DNA of 64,000 bases from Physcomitrium patens. Lineage: Eukaryota > Streptophyta > Bryopsida > Funariales > Funariaceae. Shown here piece after piece: positions 35,756 to 48,300 of the stretch (position 1 is its first letter; every line of letters begins with the position of its first letter). Where the stretch lies: contig NC_037253.1 in the NCBI RefSeq assembly GCF_000002425.4, forward strand, positions 14,483,609 through 14,547,608, in the 5' to 3' direction. The notes beneath the pieces were generated by a model. The model made no database searches and had not been told where the DNA came from. It worked only from the letters and a program-made list of their open reading frames with translations. Both the position numbers and the translations under genes were made by a program.

Positions 35756-37400
35756 CGTGACCTGAAATGTTTAGGATTGACAACGAGATCAATGCATGAC
35801 GTCCAGGGGGCTTCAAAGATAATATTCTTACATCATCTGTTAGCGTTAAAGAAATGCGCAGGTTTTTTCAAAGTAAACTAGGGTTAAGAACTTCAAGGAA
35901 TTTTGATTCTTCGTCAGGAACTTTAAGTATAATGGAGTGATTTTACTCGGTTGAATGGCAATAAGAGAAATTATGAATCACGAATTCTTGCTGAGAATTC
36001 ATTTATGAATTCGAAGCAGATAAATATTATCAATGTCAATGGCAGTGCACATTGTTGTTCTACAACCATTTTGTGATTAGCCGTCAGAGATTTCTTTTGA
36101 TTACATCCAATGAGGATTATTAAAAGGCACATTCCAAACAACGCCTTGCTACATAGGGGAAAAAAAAAATGCAAGTTGAGGAACCACTTGAATTTTGCAT
36201 TAAAGCATTTTGCCAGTTCATTCTTCTTATTGGTTCGAAGGAAAAAATAATTATGATTAGTGCGATCCACAGAATCAGCTTATTCCCCTGGTAAGACGTG
36301 ATTACGACCGTAATCAACTCAAAGTCAATATGTATCAGGGCATCAGTGGACACTGACAACGTTGGCATGTATCAAAATTTAAGGTCATAGAAGCTTCATC
36401 ATCGTCATTATCTCCGCTTTCCGACGCATGTCAGACGTCCACATAAGTTATCAAAAGAACCAAGGAAAATCTACAGCATAAATGGCGATTCCAAATATAA
36501 AGAGATAAATGAAACTGCAGTTCATCGCAGACTCAGAGGTTTTTTCGCAATTAGGTCACTCTATTTTCTACAACCCTAAAGGTTGGAAAGCATTCGCGAT
36601 TCGACCATATACCGTATGAGAACAATACCTGTTCGCTAGCACCAAGAACTGCCTGAGTTTGGAACAGCAACCGAATGTTGAACAAGCAGCGATGCACTTT
36701 CACGTCACTTGGACGTGTAATATCGGAGTTAGAGGTGTTACGTCAATTTTCATTTCAGAGTCGCAACAGATTGCACAAAATACACGTGCCGAGCTCTACT
36801 TTCACATCAACTCGTCCATGTCAACGTAGGCTTGCTCCTTGTATCGGTCATCGTTAACAACTGCATCAACTGTCCAGCAAGTGCCACAAAAGAGACTCCC
36901 TCCAACGTCCACCTTCAAAGCTCCACCCGCAACCCCTTGGAACACAAACTCCGCTCAACTGGATCTATCATCTTCAAAACAACGCATGTTCCATCGTTCC
37001 ATAAATCACCATTCAACTGCATAAACGTCGACCTCGCTTCCAAGTGAATTTCCACCAGCGTTCAACAATGCTTAAGCGGACAAGGTGAAAATTGTGAACA
37101 CATCCAAACAAGAGTGAAGATGGACACTTCGACGGCTCCAACCGGAACAGATATCGCAAGGGCATGAGAGAGAGAGCGGCAATTGACAACGGAAGCAGGT
37201 TTGATGATGAGAATGGAATCACAATCAGTGCACGAGGTGTGCAACAATGGTGAGTCGCGTGGAAGCATTGTCAATTCGCAGTTCGGAGTTTGAACGAAGA
37301 TTGTGGACAACGCTCGCAAGAACCACAGCCAAACCGACTCCCTCCCTCCCGCCAGTTGATCAGACACGACAATTCTTTGCAACTACCGATAATTAGTGCC
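35756..37400 (-). other. PEPC leader intron, 5' exon and promoter region
   Basis: The acceptor TTCAG at 35762-35766 (read on the minus strand) implies an intron in the 5' untranslated region. The upstream leader exon probably lies near 36.6-37.3 kb, where composition is balanced and CT/GA-rich tracts occur, as in many plant leaders. I could not fix its donor. Open frames here, including one of 106 codons at 37062-37382, have no recognisable homology. Confidence 0.45.
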
Positions 37401-39400
37401 TACCATACTAATTAGGAAATCACACTATTCAATTTTACACACTTATTACGGATATCGGTGTAGTTTGGACTACTTCGCAAGGCACCCAACATGGAGCTCT
37501 CTTTCGGTCATACCAAAGGAGATCTCCCATGAAATTAATGTAAATATATATTTGCATTATCATTCAACTTTATTTCTCATGGTTGATATTTTTCATATAA
37601 GAAGGTTTTTATATCGTGATTAAAATGTATCAATTTTATTAATCACCTTAATTTATTTGTGTTGACTTCATAATTCATTTAATGTATTATGAAGTCATAA
37701 TACTTATTCTATCATATTATAGTAGCTTGAGCATATGTTGGTAAAGTTTAATATGATCTTATTATTCTTGAATATAAAATCTAACTTCTTTAGCTTAGAA
37801 ATTAGATTATTCTTTAATGATTGAAAATCAATTATTAAAGTCAACCATAAAAAATCTATTAAAATACCTCCTTTTTTAAGACTTATAATAACTAAGTATT
37901 TTAAAAAGAAATATAATGCTCCATCTTTTATTCTTCAAATAAAGTCTATTCCATCTTCAACTAATCTTTCTATAAGTCAATATTATATAACTTTTAAAAA
38001 ATTAAATCCAAAGAGATTTTTAAAAGTCTTAATGTGAATTGGAGATAATAAAAGAAAAAAAAAATGTAAAATTTTAAAAGTAAATTAGAATGAAATATAA
38101 AAATATATACATGAGAAGTAATAGATTTTGATAGAAAAAAATTAATATTAAAAAAGATGGAGTTAAATACATCTAATTTGAAACTTAAAATTTAATATTA
38201 AAAAAACAAGACACGAATTAAGACATGAAGAATAGACAATATATATAAATATATTGTACATATGCATATGCATGAAATATAAACATAATTTTTGTGAAAG
38301 CTTTATTTATTTTATAATATTATAAAATCACAAAAATACATAATATACAATATAATACAAATGTATGTAATAAAACACATCAAATACATAGATATTATAT
38401 AAACTACTACATTTTTATAAAAAATATAATTTAGTATAAAAATTTGTGTATATAAATAATGATATAAAAATGTACTTGTAATTCTATTTTTTTGATTTTA
38501 TTTCTATAGTATTATTTAATTAATTTCATCAATCATATGATATAATAGTAAAAATTGCAATATTTTTGTATCAAACTTGGACATTTTTATTTATCAAATA
38601 ATTTTAGTGATAAGAATTGTAATTTAGTATATTAAAAAAATATGTTGATTTTTTTTAAATAAAAATAATCTATACTTACAACCTCTGTATATTATATATA
38701 ATATACACATAAATATTAATAACTATATAATATCTCAATGCTGTGATATTTATGTATTTTATATACATTCATTTTTTCTTTTTGTAAATCTATTTCCATT
38801 GTAATTTATTTTATATGTCATCATTTATAGTCCATTTATTCTTTAAAATACTAAATATATTATTTATATCATTCTAAGATTTATTGGATTAGCCAAAAAA
38901 TGATACATCATGAAGAATGAAACATATTTTCATCCAATAAAATACATGTGTATTGTCTTTCTAATTACGTAATTAGATGCAAAAACCTCATAGGCTTAAA
39001 AAATGTCCATTAAGCATATCAATGTCATGTACAATTTTATCTCTTATATAAATACAATAAAAATTATATATATATATATATAATTCTTGGTATAATAGAT
39101 GTTTATAAAAGCTAATTATAATTAATGATAGAAGAAAAGTATTATTTTCTAATAAATATTTATTACTATTAAAAAATTAATTTTTAATTAAAATTTTAGT
39201 ATTTATAATTTACTATTATGTATTGATCTTAAAAAACCAAAAGGTACAAATAATTATTTCTTAAATTAATAACACACATTTATATATTTTATAATATAAT
39301 TTTTTTTATAAATATATATATATATATATTATATTTTACTAGTTTATATCCTAAAATAATGTTTGTATTCTCAAACATGAGGCTATAGATTGGTCCCTAT
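37401..39400. other. Extremely AT-rich intergenic DNA
   Basis: About 2 kb with very little G or C and many short TA and poly-A/T tracts. No coding, RNA or LTR signature was seen. It forms the left edge of the large retrotransposon island. Confidence 0.5.
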
Positions 39401-39899
39401 CATGTTCAATTCTGCTAATACTCTATGATAGAAATAGTGCTTCGGGTTGCAACAAGACTAGACTATCTCAAAAATCCAAGATCCTTCTAATCCAAAGCAA
39501 TTTAAAGCCTTATTACAAAATAGGACAAAAAAAACTAAAACAATATTGAACGAAATTAAATAGAATAGAATATGAAAGATAAATTTGAATAAATGGAAAC
39601 AGAACAAAACAAAATAGAACTGAATAGAAAGATGCAAAACCAAATTTTACTAAGAGAAAGAATTTGAAGCCATACCTAACCAGATGCCCTCAAAAGGCCC
39701 TAGCCAGTCCTATTTATACCTTGTTCTACCACCTTAGACTTTCTAGAATGTTCATAGGTAGTGGATTCTACCTAAATAACCACCCTAAGCCTTTTTTAAA
39801 AGATTTTATGGTAGGCCTCATCTAAATAACTGTACTAAATTCTTTCTAAAATATTCTACGGTGGATCCAACTTGGTCCACTAACCTAACTCCAATTCTA

Positions 39900-40920
39900 G
39901 GAATTTCTATGGTTCTAATTATATATACAATTATCTTATCTTTGCCTTGTTATAGGGATCCACCATTATTGAATAGAAGATTGGGAAGACCTTATATCTT
40001 GCAATCTTTGTATTAGTTAATAGAGAGAATGGAAGAGTTTAGTGGAATATCTCTAATAAGATTGTGGTACAATAACCTTGTTTGTTGAGATTGTATTTGA
40101 TAGAGCTATGTGATAAGAAGTTTTCATATTCGTGATGATCTTAAATTGGCCATTTTTTTCATACAAATTAGAATTTGTTATCTTGCTTGGTATATGTAGT
40201 GGTTTTTATATCCACTTGTACATATGTATTTTTGATATGTTGATCTTGCAATTATGGCCTTTATATCCATGTGCGTTTAATTCTTTTGCATTAATATCTT
40301 ATAGAATGTTGGTGATTGATGGTAACAAGGAGCTAAAGATTTGAGGAGGCTTTAAAGTCTAAAGTATCTTTAGAAGTGATTAGGCTACAAATACCATTGG
40401 TGGTATCTGAGAGGATATAGAATCAAGACATTGTGTATTTGATGCATGTATAATGATTGATTTTACTCAAGGTAGTATTGGCACGTAGTGAGCAAAGAGT
40501 GGTGTTGTATTGCTTGAGCTTCTTGTATTTCTTGTTGCTTCTACTAATGAACTTAGATGTTGTGATGTAGTATTTTATAGAGATTGATGTTGGTTGTGTG
40601 TCTCTTCTAATTGTCATCTCCATATAAGGCTCTTTTTTAAATCTCTAGGTCTTGAATTATCTTGGTTTGGCCGCATCCATAAGTACTTGTCTTTGGTTTT
40701 GTCAAGCCTATTATGTTATTATAGTCTTAAGATTTGGCCTTTACATGGAGGTCTTTTCTACCTCCAAGAGCTAGTATAGTTATATGTTTTTGGTTTACAA
40801 TCTCCTTGGAGGTGGCCAAAGCCTCTACATCTAGGACATTGGTGGAGGTGACTCAAGACTAAGATTTTGTAAAGTTGGAATGTACCTAGTGTAGATCTTA
40901 AAAGATTGATCTTGGTAGCT
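39900..40920 (-). mobile_element. Possible Ty3/Gypsy gag remnant (fossil)
   Basis: On the minus strand near 40797-40850 a CCHC zinc knuckle is legible (CPRCRGFGHLQGDC), of the kind found in Gypsy gag proteins. The sequence around it is strongly decayed and no pol domain was seen on this strand. The limits are guesses. Confidence 0.4.
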
Positions 40921-40979
40921 GAAAATTGAGTGATTTATTCATTCCGTGTGTAACTTGCTATTGCAATATATACAAATCT

Positions 40980-42726
40980 TTATTAACACAACTATATGGT
41001 AAAAGATAATAATATGGATCTTATTATAGAAGAACCAAGTTTAAAGATAAAGTAGAAAAATATGGATAAAAGATAGGAAGGTAGTAAAACTTTTAGTAGT
41101 AATGCTGTCTTTTTAGAAAAGTGACTTCTATCTATTTTGTAGGGCTATAAATAAGGCAAAATAAGATAGATTAAAAAAATAAAAGAGATAGACATATGTA
41201 AGAAGGAGTTAGGAGTGGATTTTAGCAAAAATTATTTAGAAAAACTAGATATTGATATCCAAAGAGGGCCGGTTACAAACTTAGATTGAAAACAGATCCT
41301 GAGGTACAAAACCAAGTCCCGACAACAATTCGGGGGTTCTTTTGTTGATTGGAAAAAGAAACTTCAGAGGAGACTTGATAGGGTTTCTATGTGCATTGAT
41401 TTTGAGAGTTTTGGGTGGATAATAATTTTGTAAGAGCTTTATAAAGTTGATGTTGTTTTCAGTGACTTTGATTTTTGGAAAATAAAATAGGGTTGAGATT
41501 TTGGATAATTTCAGGAGTTTAGTAATAGATCTATAAGTGGAATTTTCTAGGTTTGTGGATGTAGTTGTGCTTAAAGTGTTTTGTGAATTAGGATTTGATC
41601 GAACAATTAGATTGAAAAGCATGAAGGTTTTTGTAGGTTATGGTCTTGGAATTCAGGGTTTTGAGGACCAATGAGATTTTTTTAAATATCCATCAATCTG
41701 CTTATTGGATTGGAGTAAAATTTGTTTTTAAGGGTAGTAGACTTGATTTTCTACATATATATGAAATTTAAAAACAATCAAACAGTTTGAAAGGAAGATT
41801 TTGGCACTAGAATTTTATCATTTAGATTTCAATAGGAGAATAGCCGACACTTGAGCAAATTTTAGGATTGACCTTCTTTTTGGTGATTTCGATCTTCTTC
41901 AAAAATATTTTACTTATTTTCAACTTCATTATTAAGAGGTGTGTAAATTTTAAGTTAAAATCAATAGTTCATTCATTAGTTATTGAGATTTAAAACTTTT
42001 GTAGGAATTACTTAGGATTGTTTAGAATTTGATTAGGATTTGATTAGAATTTGATTAGGATTTGATTAAGATTTGACTAAAATTTGGTTAGAATTTGGTT
42101 AGGATTTGTTTAGGATTTGACTAGAATTTTGTCTAGAATTTAGTTAGTGCTTATTGAGAGTTTGTCTAGGATTTGACTAGGACTTATTTAATGTTTGACT
42201 AGGATTTATTTAGGATTTGATTAGGATTTGGTTGAGATTTTTTTAGGATTTGATTAGGATTGGTTAGGATTTTTTTAGGATTTAATTAGGATTTGATTAG
42301 GATTTGACTAAGATTTGATTAGGACTTATTTAGGTATTGACTAGAATTTAACAAGGACTTGACCAAGGTTTGATTAAAGTTTGTTTAAGGTTTGACCAAG
42401 GTTTGATTCGGTTTTAACTAGAATTTAATTAAATTTTTTATTTTCATATTTTATAAATATTTTTATTTTGGTATATATTTTTTGAATTTCTATTTTATTT
42501 CTTTATGAATTTTCTTTATTTCTTCAAGAATTCTTTGTGTTTCTTATATAATTCCTTTAAAATTTTAATTGAATTTGATTGATGTTTGATTATATTTGCT
42601 AATATTTAATTATAATTTATTTAAGAATCTATTAGAGTTGTTAGAACTTATTATTGCAATTTTCCTTTTATCTTCTATAGCTAAGTTTCCGATACATTCT
42701 CAAGCCAAATTTCACGTAATATGACA
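40980..42726 (+). mobile_element. Solo LTR or LTR fragment, same family as 43413-45346
   Basis: This segment aligns along most of its length with the LTR at 43413-45346: a shared GTGACTTCTA block, the TATA-like CTATAAATAAGGCAAAA, the AAACTAGATATTGATATC block, the TTCATTAGTTATTGAG block before the tandem array, and the end TTCACGTAATATGACA. It carries a shorter tandem array at 42006-42425. The left end is approximate. No matching internal region was found beside it. Confidence 0.65.
42006..42425 (+). repeat. GGATTTGATTA tandem array inside an LTR
   Basis: Around 420 bp of imperfect units such as GGATTTGATTA, GGATTTGACTA and GGACTTATTTA run head to tail. The array occupies the same place in this LTR as the longer TTTAGG-rich array in the copy at 43413-45346, so both grew from one ancestral tract. 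Confidence 0.8.
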
Positions 42727-43087
42727 ACATTGAATTTTTGTAAACAATCTTTGACTACTAATTGAGCTTTGAAGAAATCTACAATACCATCCTACTTGAT
42801 TTTAATATAATAATCTATTTTTAATTAACAACGTCGTTGCCAAAAAGAAGATTTGTTAATATCTATGTATTATTTTAAAGGAAGGATTGATATTCTTCTT
42901 GCATAGTATGCTTTCATTATAACAAATTTAGGAGATGCCTATATCATAGTATAGGCATAAAGTCTTCTTAAGAAGCTTCTTATAAGCTATATGATTATGA
43001 AATTGTAAAAAAAATAAATATAGAAGAACATGCAAAAGAAGGTATATTGGAGGCAAGTATAGAATAAAAATATATTTTATAGAAATA
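42727..43087. other. AT-rich spacer between LTR copy and chromovirus
   Basis: A 361-bp AT-rich stretch between two retroelement pieces. It contains a TCTTCTTAAGAAGCTTCTTA inverted motif near 42963-42982, a motif that also occurs inside the adjacent LTR. No gene is seen. Confidence 0.4.
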
Positions 43088-43412
43088 TATCATAGACATA
43101 TACATTTACTCCAATAGTTACTTATATGATTAGATAGAAGTAGGTAAATATAGATTAATTTCATAAAGTCTTCTTAAGAAGCTTCTTAGAAGCTTGATAG
43201 ATGTGGTTTTGATTTTAGATGTGTTTGTAGGTTAGAAACTTGGCCAATAAGTTAACCACTTGTTGGTAGCTTGCAGAATAAGTTAACTCTGTATAATAGC
43301 TTATTGAACAAGCTAACTATGTGACACATACATAGATAATTTGCCTTGCAAATAAAAACATGCAGCTAGCAAAGTCAACACATGTTTGAGATCTTCTAGA
43401 ATATCACCACGT

Positions 43413-45346
43413 TGTCATGATATAACATGACTAATTGGTGAAAGAGTGTGGAAATTATTATAATGTAAGAGATCTTAGTTTAAAGTATTAGAGCAAATTA
43501 TCTTAAAAATATAGTAAATAGTCAAAAGAGTAGTAAAACTAAATGGTATCAATGCTTCTTTTTAGAAAGGTGACTTCTACTTACTTTTTAGGACCATAAA
43601 TAAGGCAAAACAAAGTAGAATGGAAAAATAAATAATATAGACATCTTTAGAAGGAAGTTAAGAGTAAATTTTAGCAAAATTTACTTAGAAAAACTAGATA
43701 TTGATATCGAGAGAGGGCCAATTATGAACTAGGATTGAAATCAAACCCTGAGGCACAAAGTTGAGTCTCGATAATGATTACAGGGTTCTTTTGCAAATCA
43801 AAGAATTGAATTTGATAGCAGATTGGATAAGGTTTCTATTAGCATTAGTTTTGGGTGATTTGGAATTGTTATGACTTTGTAAGAGCTTTACAAAGCCAAG
43901 ATTGTTTTCAGATGACTTAGATTTTGTGAAATAAAATAGGGTTGAAGTTTCTAGTGATTTCAAGATTTTTGTAACAGATCTATAGGTGAAATTTTGAAGG
44001 TTAATGGTCATAGGTGTGCTTAATATTTGTTGTAAATATTAGCTTGATTTAACGATTGAATTGAGGATTATTGAGGTTTAAGTGAGTCAAAGTCTCAGAA
44101 AGTAGAATTTTAGGTCTAGTGAGCATTTTTAAGATTTCTTGCAATCTACTAGTTGGATTGGAGTGAAATTTGTGTGAAAGGATATTAGACTTGTTTTTCT
44201 ATATGTATAAGAATTTTGAAATCAATCAAATAGTGGAAAGAAGAGATATTGGCTCTGAAAGATATTGGCATTAAGGTTGAAGAAGGAGGCTGGCCAATAT
44301 CGGAGCACGTTTTTGAAGTTATCGTCTATTTGGTAATTTTGATCATTTCTAAAAATTTTGTGCTTGTTTTCAACTTAGTTTTTAGGAAGTGTGAAAAATT
44401 TGAGTTAAGATCGATAGTTCATTCATTAGTTATTGAGGTTTAATTCTATTATAGAAATTACTACGATTTGATTAGGATTTGATTTAGGGTTAGGATTAGG
44501 ATTAGGATTTGATTAGGATTAGGATTAGAATTTGGTTAGGATTTGATTTAGGATTAGGGTTTGTTTTAGGATTTAAGATTTGATTAGGATTTGATTTAGG
44601 ATTAGGGTTTAATTCAGGATTTAGAATTTGGTTAGGATTTGATTTAGGATTAGGATTTGGTTTAGGATTTAGGATTTGGTTTAAGAGTGGTTAGGATTTG
44701 ATTTAGGATTGGAATTTGATTAGGGTTTGATTTAGGATTAGGATTTGATTAGGATTTGGTTAGGGTTTGATTTAGGATTAGGATTTGGTTTAGGATTTAG
44801 GATTTGATTAGGATTTTATTTAGGATTAGGATTTGGTTTAGGATTTAGGATTTGATTAGGATTTTATTTAGGATTAGGATTTAATTTAAGATTTAGGATT
44901 TGATTTAGAGGTGGTTAGGATTTGATTAGGGTTTGATTTAAGATTAGGATTTGGTTAGGTTTTGGTTAGGATTTGAATTAAGATTAGGATTTGATTTAAG
45001 ATTTATGATTTGGTTAGGATTTGATTTAGGATTTAGGAGTTGGTTAGGATTTCATTTAGAGTTTAGGATTTGGTTTAGGATTTAGGATTTAATCAAGTTT
45101 TAACTAGGATTAAATTAAGATTGAATTGAGATGTATTTGAGATATGTTTGTAATCATTTTAATATTTTTTAAAGATTACTTATTGTTTCTTTGGAATTCC
45201 TTTGAGGTTTCTTTGAATTTGATTAAAGCTTGTTTAGCATTATTAGTGTTGTATTAGAATTAGGATTTTGTTGTTACAATTTCCATTCTACCTTCCACAA
45301 CCAGGTGCCCGGAGCATTCTCAAGCATGACTTCACGTATTACGACA
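43413..45346 (+). mobile_element. Solo LTR inserted in the chromovirus 5' LTR
   Basis: The segment starts TGTCATGATATAAC and ends GTATTACGACA, with the canonical TG...CA ends of an LTR. The four bases before it (ACGT, 43409-43412) and after it (ATGT, 45347-45350) look like a target-site duplication with one change; the undisturbed site in the 3' LTR reads AAGT. It has a TATA-like CATAAATAAGGC and a 650-bp tandem array. No internal region is attached, so recombination between two LTRs probably removed it. It is younger than its host. Confidence 0.78.
44464..45120 (+). repeat. TTTAGG-rich, telomere-like tandem array inside an LTR
   Basis: About 650 bp are built from units such as GGATTTGATTA, GGATTTGATTTA and GGATTA. 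TTTAGGG and TTAGGGTTT, as in plant telomeres, appear several times. The strand bias is strong: the plus strand is almost free of C. The array fills one defined place in the LTR, shared with the copy at 40980-42726. Confidence 0.85.
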
Positions 45347-48300
45347 ATGTAGCTCTTAGTTAGAGAGAATATACGGAGACAAAAGTGAAGCCTTCTTTAC
45401 TCTTGTCAATGCCTCTCTAGTCTTTAGTCTTGTTTCAAGACTTTCTATTCTTCTTGTTTTTGGCAATATCCATTCTAGATCAATATTATATCATCTTTGA
45501 GTAACTTTTTAGTTCCTTTCAATGATACAAGAGATTATTAAGGATTTTCTTTCTTTGAGATTCATGTCCTTGAAAATTTGACAAGAGTATTAGCATATTA
45601 TTTTTGTCTTGTTTTAGAAGTGAGTGGATTATTCTACTTTTATTGTTGTGTTTTGAAGGTTGCAAACTACCTACTTTTAAACAAAAAATCTTATTTTTTA
45701 ACAATGATCTTTTCTTTAAAGAGATTGGATTATTCCTCTTTATTAAAATTTTTAATTAAAAGTTACGGATTACCCTACTCTTATTTAAATTTTTGATTTT
45801 GATTGAATTATCTATGAAAGGAAAGATTATAGATGCTACTCTTAGTAGAAGTAAGAATAGATTTGTAATTATTGCGGATCTTCACGAGATTGTCACTACT
45901 CTTAGAGCAGAAATTTTACACATCACCAATGTCAACCATAAGGGCACTACTTCTATACTTATGGAAGAAGTCTAAAGTCTAAGTCAAGAAGTTGTGTAAT
46001 TGAAGAAAACAAGTCGATCAACTTTACAACCAAATTTAAGAGGTTTTGCTTCTATAAGCTCAAGAAAGATAAGAATTAGTATGCTCGAGAAGTTTGATGG
46101 AAAAGATCAAAATTTTGAGGATTTTTACAACATGTTATGATCTACTTAAGGTTACACCCTTTCCAATACATAGATGGATTTACTCAAGTTGACTTCATAG
46201 GCACACTTATATGTGGAAGTGTTCTTTCTTAGTTTATATCTTTAATAAAAAAGAACAAACGACTACTTTATGATTTAAATTCATTCTTAGAAGTGTTTAC
46301 GGCCACATTTGTGAAAAGTAATGAAGAACGAGTAACAGAGACTAAACTATTATCTTTATAACAAAGATCATAATCAGCCACTATATATGCTGCTGAATTC
46401 CAAAACCTTATTTGTGATGTGGACTAGAGTGACAAAGCTTTTATCAATTGATTTTGATATGGATTAAAGGATAGCATCAAAGATTTATTATTATCAATGC
46501 CAAAAGTAGAATCTTTAGAATAATTTATTGCTCAAGCCATTGCATGCAACAATTGATTATTTGAAAGGTGTCAAGAACAAAGACTTGGCTAGAGAAGAAC
46601 AAGTCAAGTAATGGTGGCAGCTTTCAAGTTTTTCTAAAACATATTTATCAAGGCCAAAATCAATGCAAATTGATACAATACATTTTAGCTCTCTCATAGA
46701 ATAGGAAAAGAGACAATGTCGCCAAGAGGGTTTTTGTATATATTGTGGAGAAGCTAAGCACACTGCTTAACATTGTCCAAAGAAATAATGCAATTATAAA
46801 ATGAGGAGCACAATTATCAAACAAGATAATGTGTCAAAAACAAATTTCTCTAACTATAATGGAGATTGTGCGGTTGGAATCATATACAACACCTAGTAAA
46901 GATCGTATTCTCTCCTTAGATCCTTCACCTTGTTTTACAATAGATGTGTGTTTAGGACCTAAAAATCACAAAATCTTTGTCTTATTAGATTTAAAAGCTT
47001 CAAATTATTTTATAAAAAAAGATTTTTTCAAAAATTAAAAATCACCTTTAGCGAAGAAAACTAAACTCATACATGTAGAAGTCATAGATGGTCGTTTGTT
47101 GTCTTCTGAAAATATTATCCATAAGACTCTTCTTTTAGATATAGCAATTAAAGATCATAACAACATAGTAATATTTAATGTAATAAGATCTCCCTCCAAT
47201 TTGGTTATGTTAGAATTATCGTGGCTAAAAAAATATTATCCTCAAATATATTGGATTTTTTGTAATCTTAACTTTTCTAGTAGTATAATCCAAGATTAAA
47301 TTAATGAAGTAGAAGTACATAAGTTTAATACATCTAAATATTTATTGGTAGGTGCGAGAGCTTTCATGTATGCTACAAAGAAAGGATCATCTTTTGCTAT
47401 ATATGCTATGTCTATTTTTAATGGTAGAAAAATATCAAGTGTTATTCTTAGCTACTATGTAGAATTCCAAGACGTTTTTAAAAATAAGAATGTAAATATT
47501 CTTCTAAAGCATCGACCTTATAATTGTTCAATTGATCTGCAAGAAAGATCTTAACCACCATTTGAATGAATCTATAATTTACCGCAGAATGAGCTGGCTA
47601 CATTAAAAGAATATATTGATGAGAACTTGGAAAAAAACTTCATATGCCATTCTAAATCTCTAGTCAGGGCTCCTATTTTATTTGTGAAGAAGAAAGATGG
47701 ATCTTTGTGGATGTGTGTAGATTATCGAAGATTCAATAACATCACCATCAAAAATAGATATCCTTTGTCTTTGATTTCAAAACTTCTTAACTAACTCAAT
47801 GAAGCAAAGATCTATACCAAAATAGATCTAAGAAGAGTATACAACTTAATTGTATTAAAGAAAGAGATGAATAGAATATTGCTTTTCAAACTAGGTATGG
47901 ACATTTTGAATATAATGTTATGCCTTTTAAACTCATAAATGCATTGACCTCTTTTCAACATCTTATGAATGATGTTTTTCGTGAATTTTTAGATGATTTT
48001 GTTATTTTTCATTTAGATGACATTCTAATCTAGTCTAAGAACACAAAAGAATATGAACTTCATATTCATTGCGTGTTATAAAAACTTAGAGATGTAGGAT
48101 TATATACCAAGTTAGAAAAGTGTGTATTCCATTCTACTTAAGTTGACTTTTTAAGATACATCATTTCCAACGAAGATCACAAGAACCTCAAATATTTCAT
48201 ATCAATATGTATTTTAAATTATTCTCAAAACCGTTAGAACATGTCTTTATCTAGATTCAATTTCAAGATCATTTATCTACTCAAAAAATAATAAGGTCTA

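Larger units (their letters stand above)
43088..45583 (+). repeat. 5' LTR of the chromovirus, interrupted
   Basis: The 5' LTR aligns with the 3' LTR at 49900-50509 from its first bases through to the TTGACA-type end, except for a 1.93-kb insertion at 43413-45346. Without the insertion it is about 560 bp. It has two full 30-bp TAGTAGCTTGTGGAATAAGT-type units (43264-43323) where the 3' LTR has four. Confidence 0.8.

Noticed and set aside
37062-37382. A 106-codon minus-strand open frame as a separate gene
   Set aside because: It lies where the PEPC leader exon is expected and shows no recognisable protein.
44464-45120. Interstitial telomere or chromosome-fusion scar
   Set aside because: The array is confined to one slot of an LTR and a sister LTR has a comparable array in the same slot; units are mostly not exact TTTAGGG.
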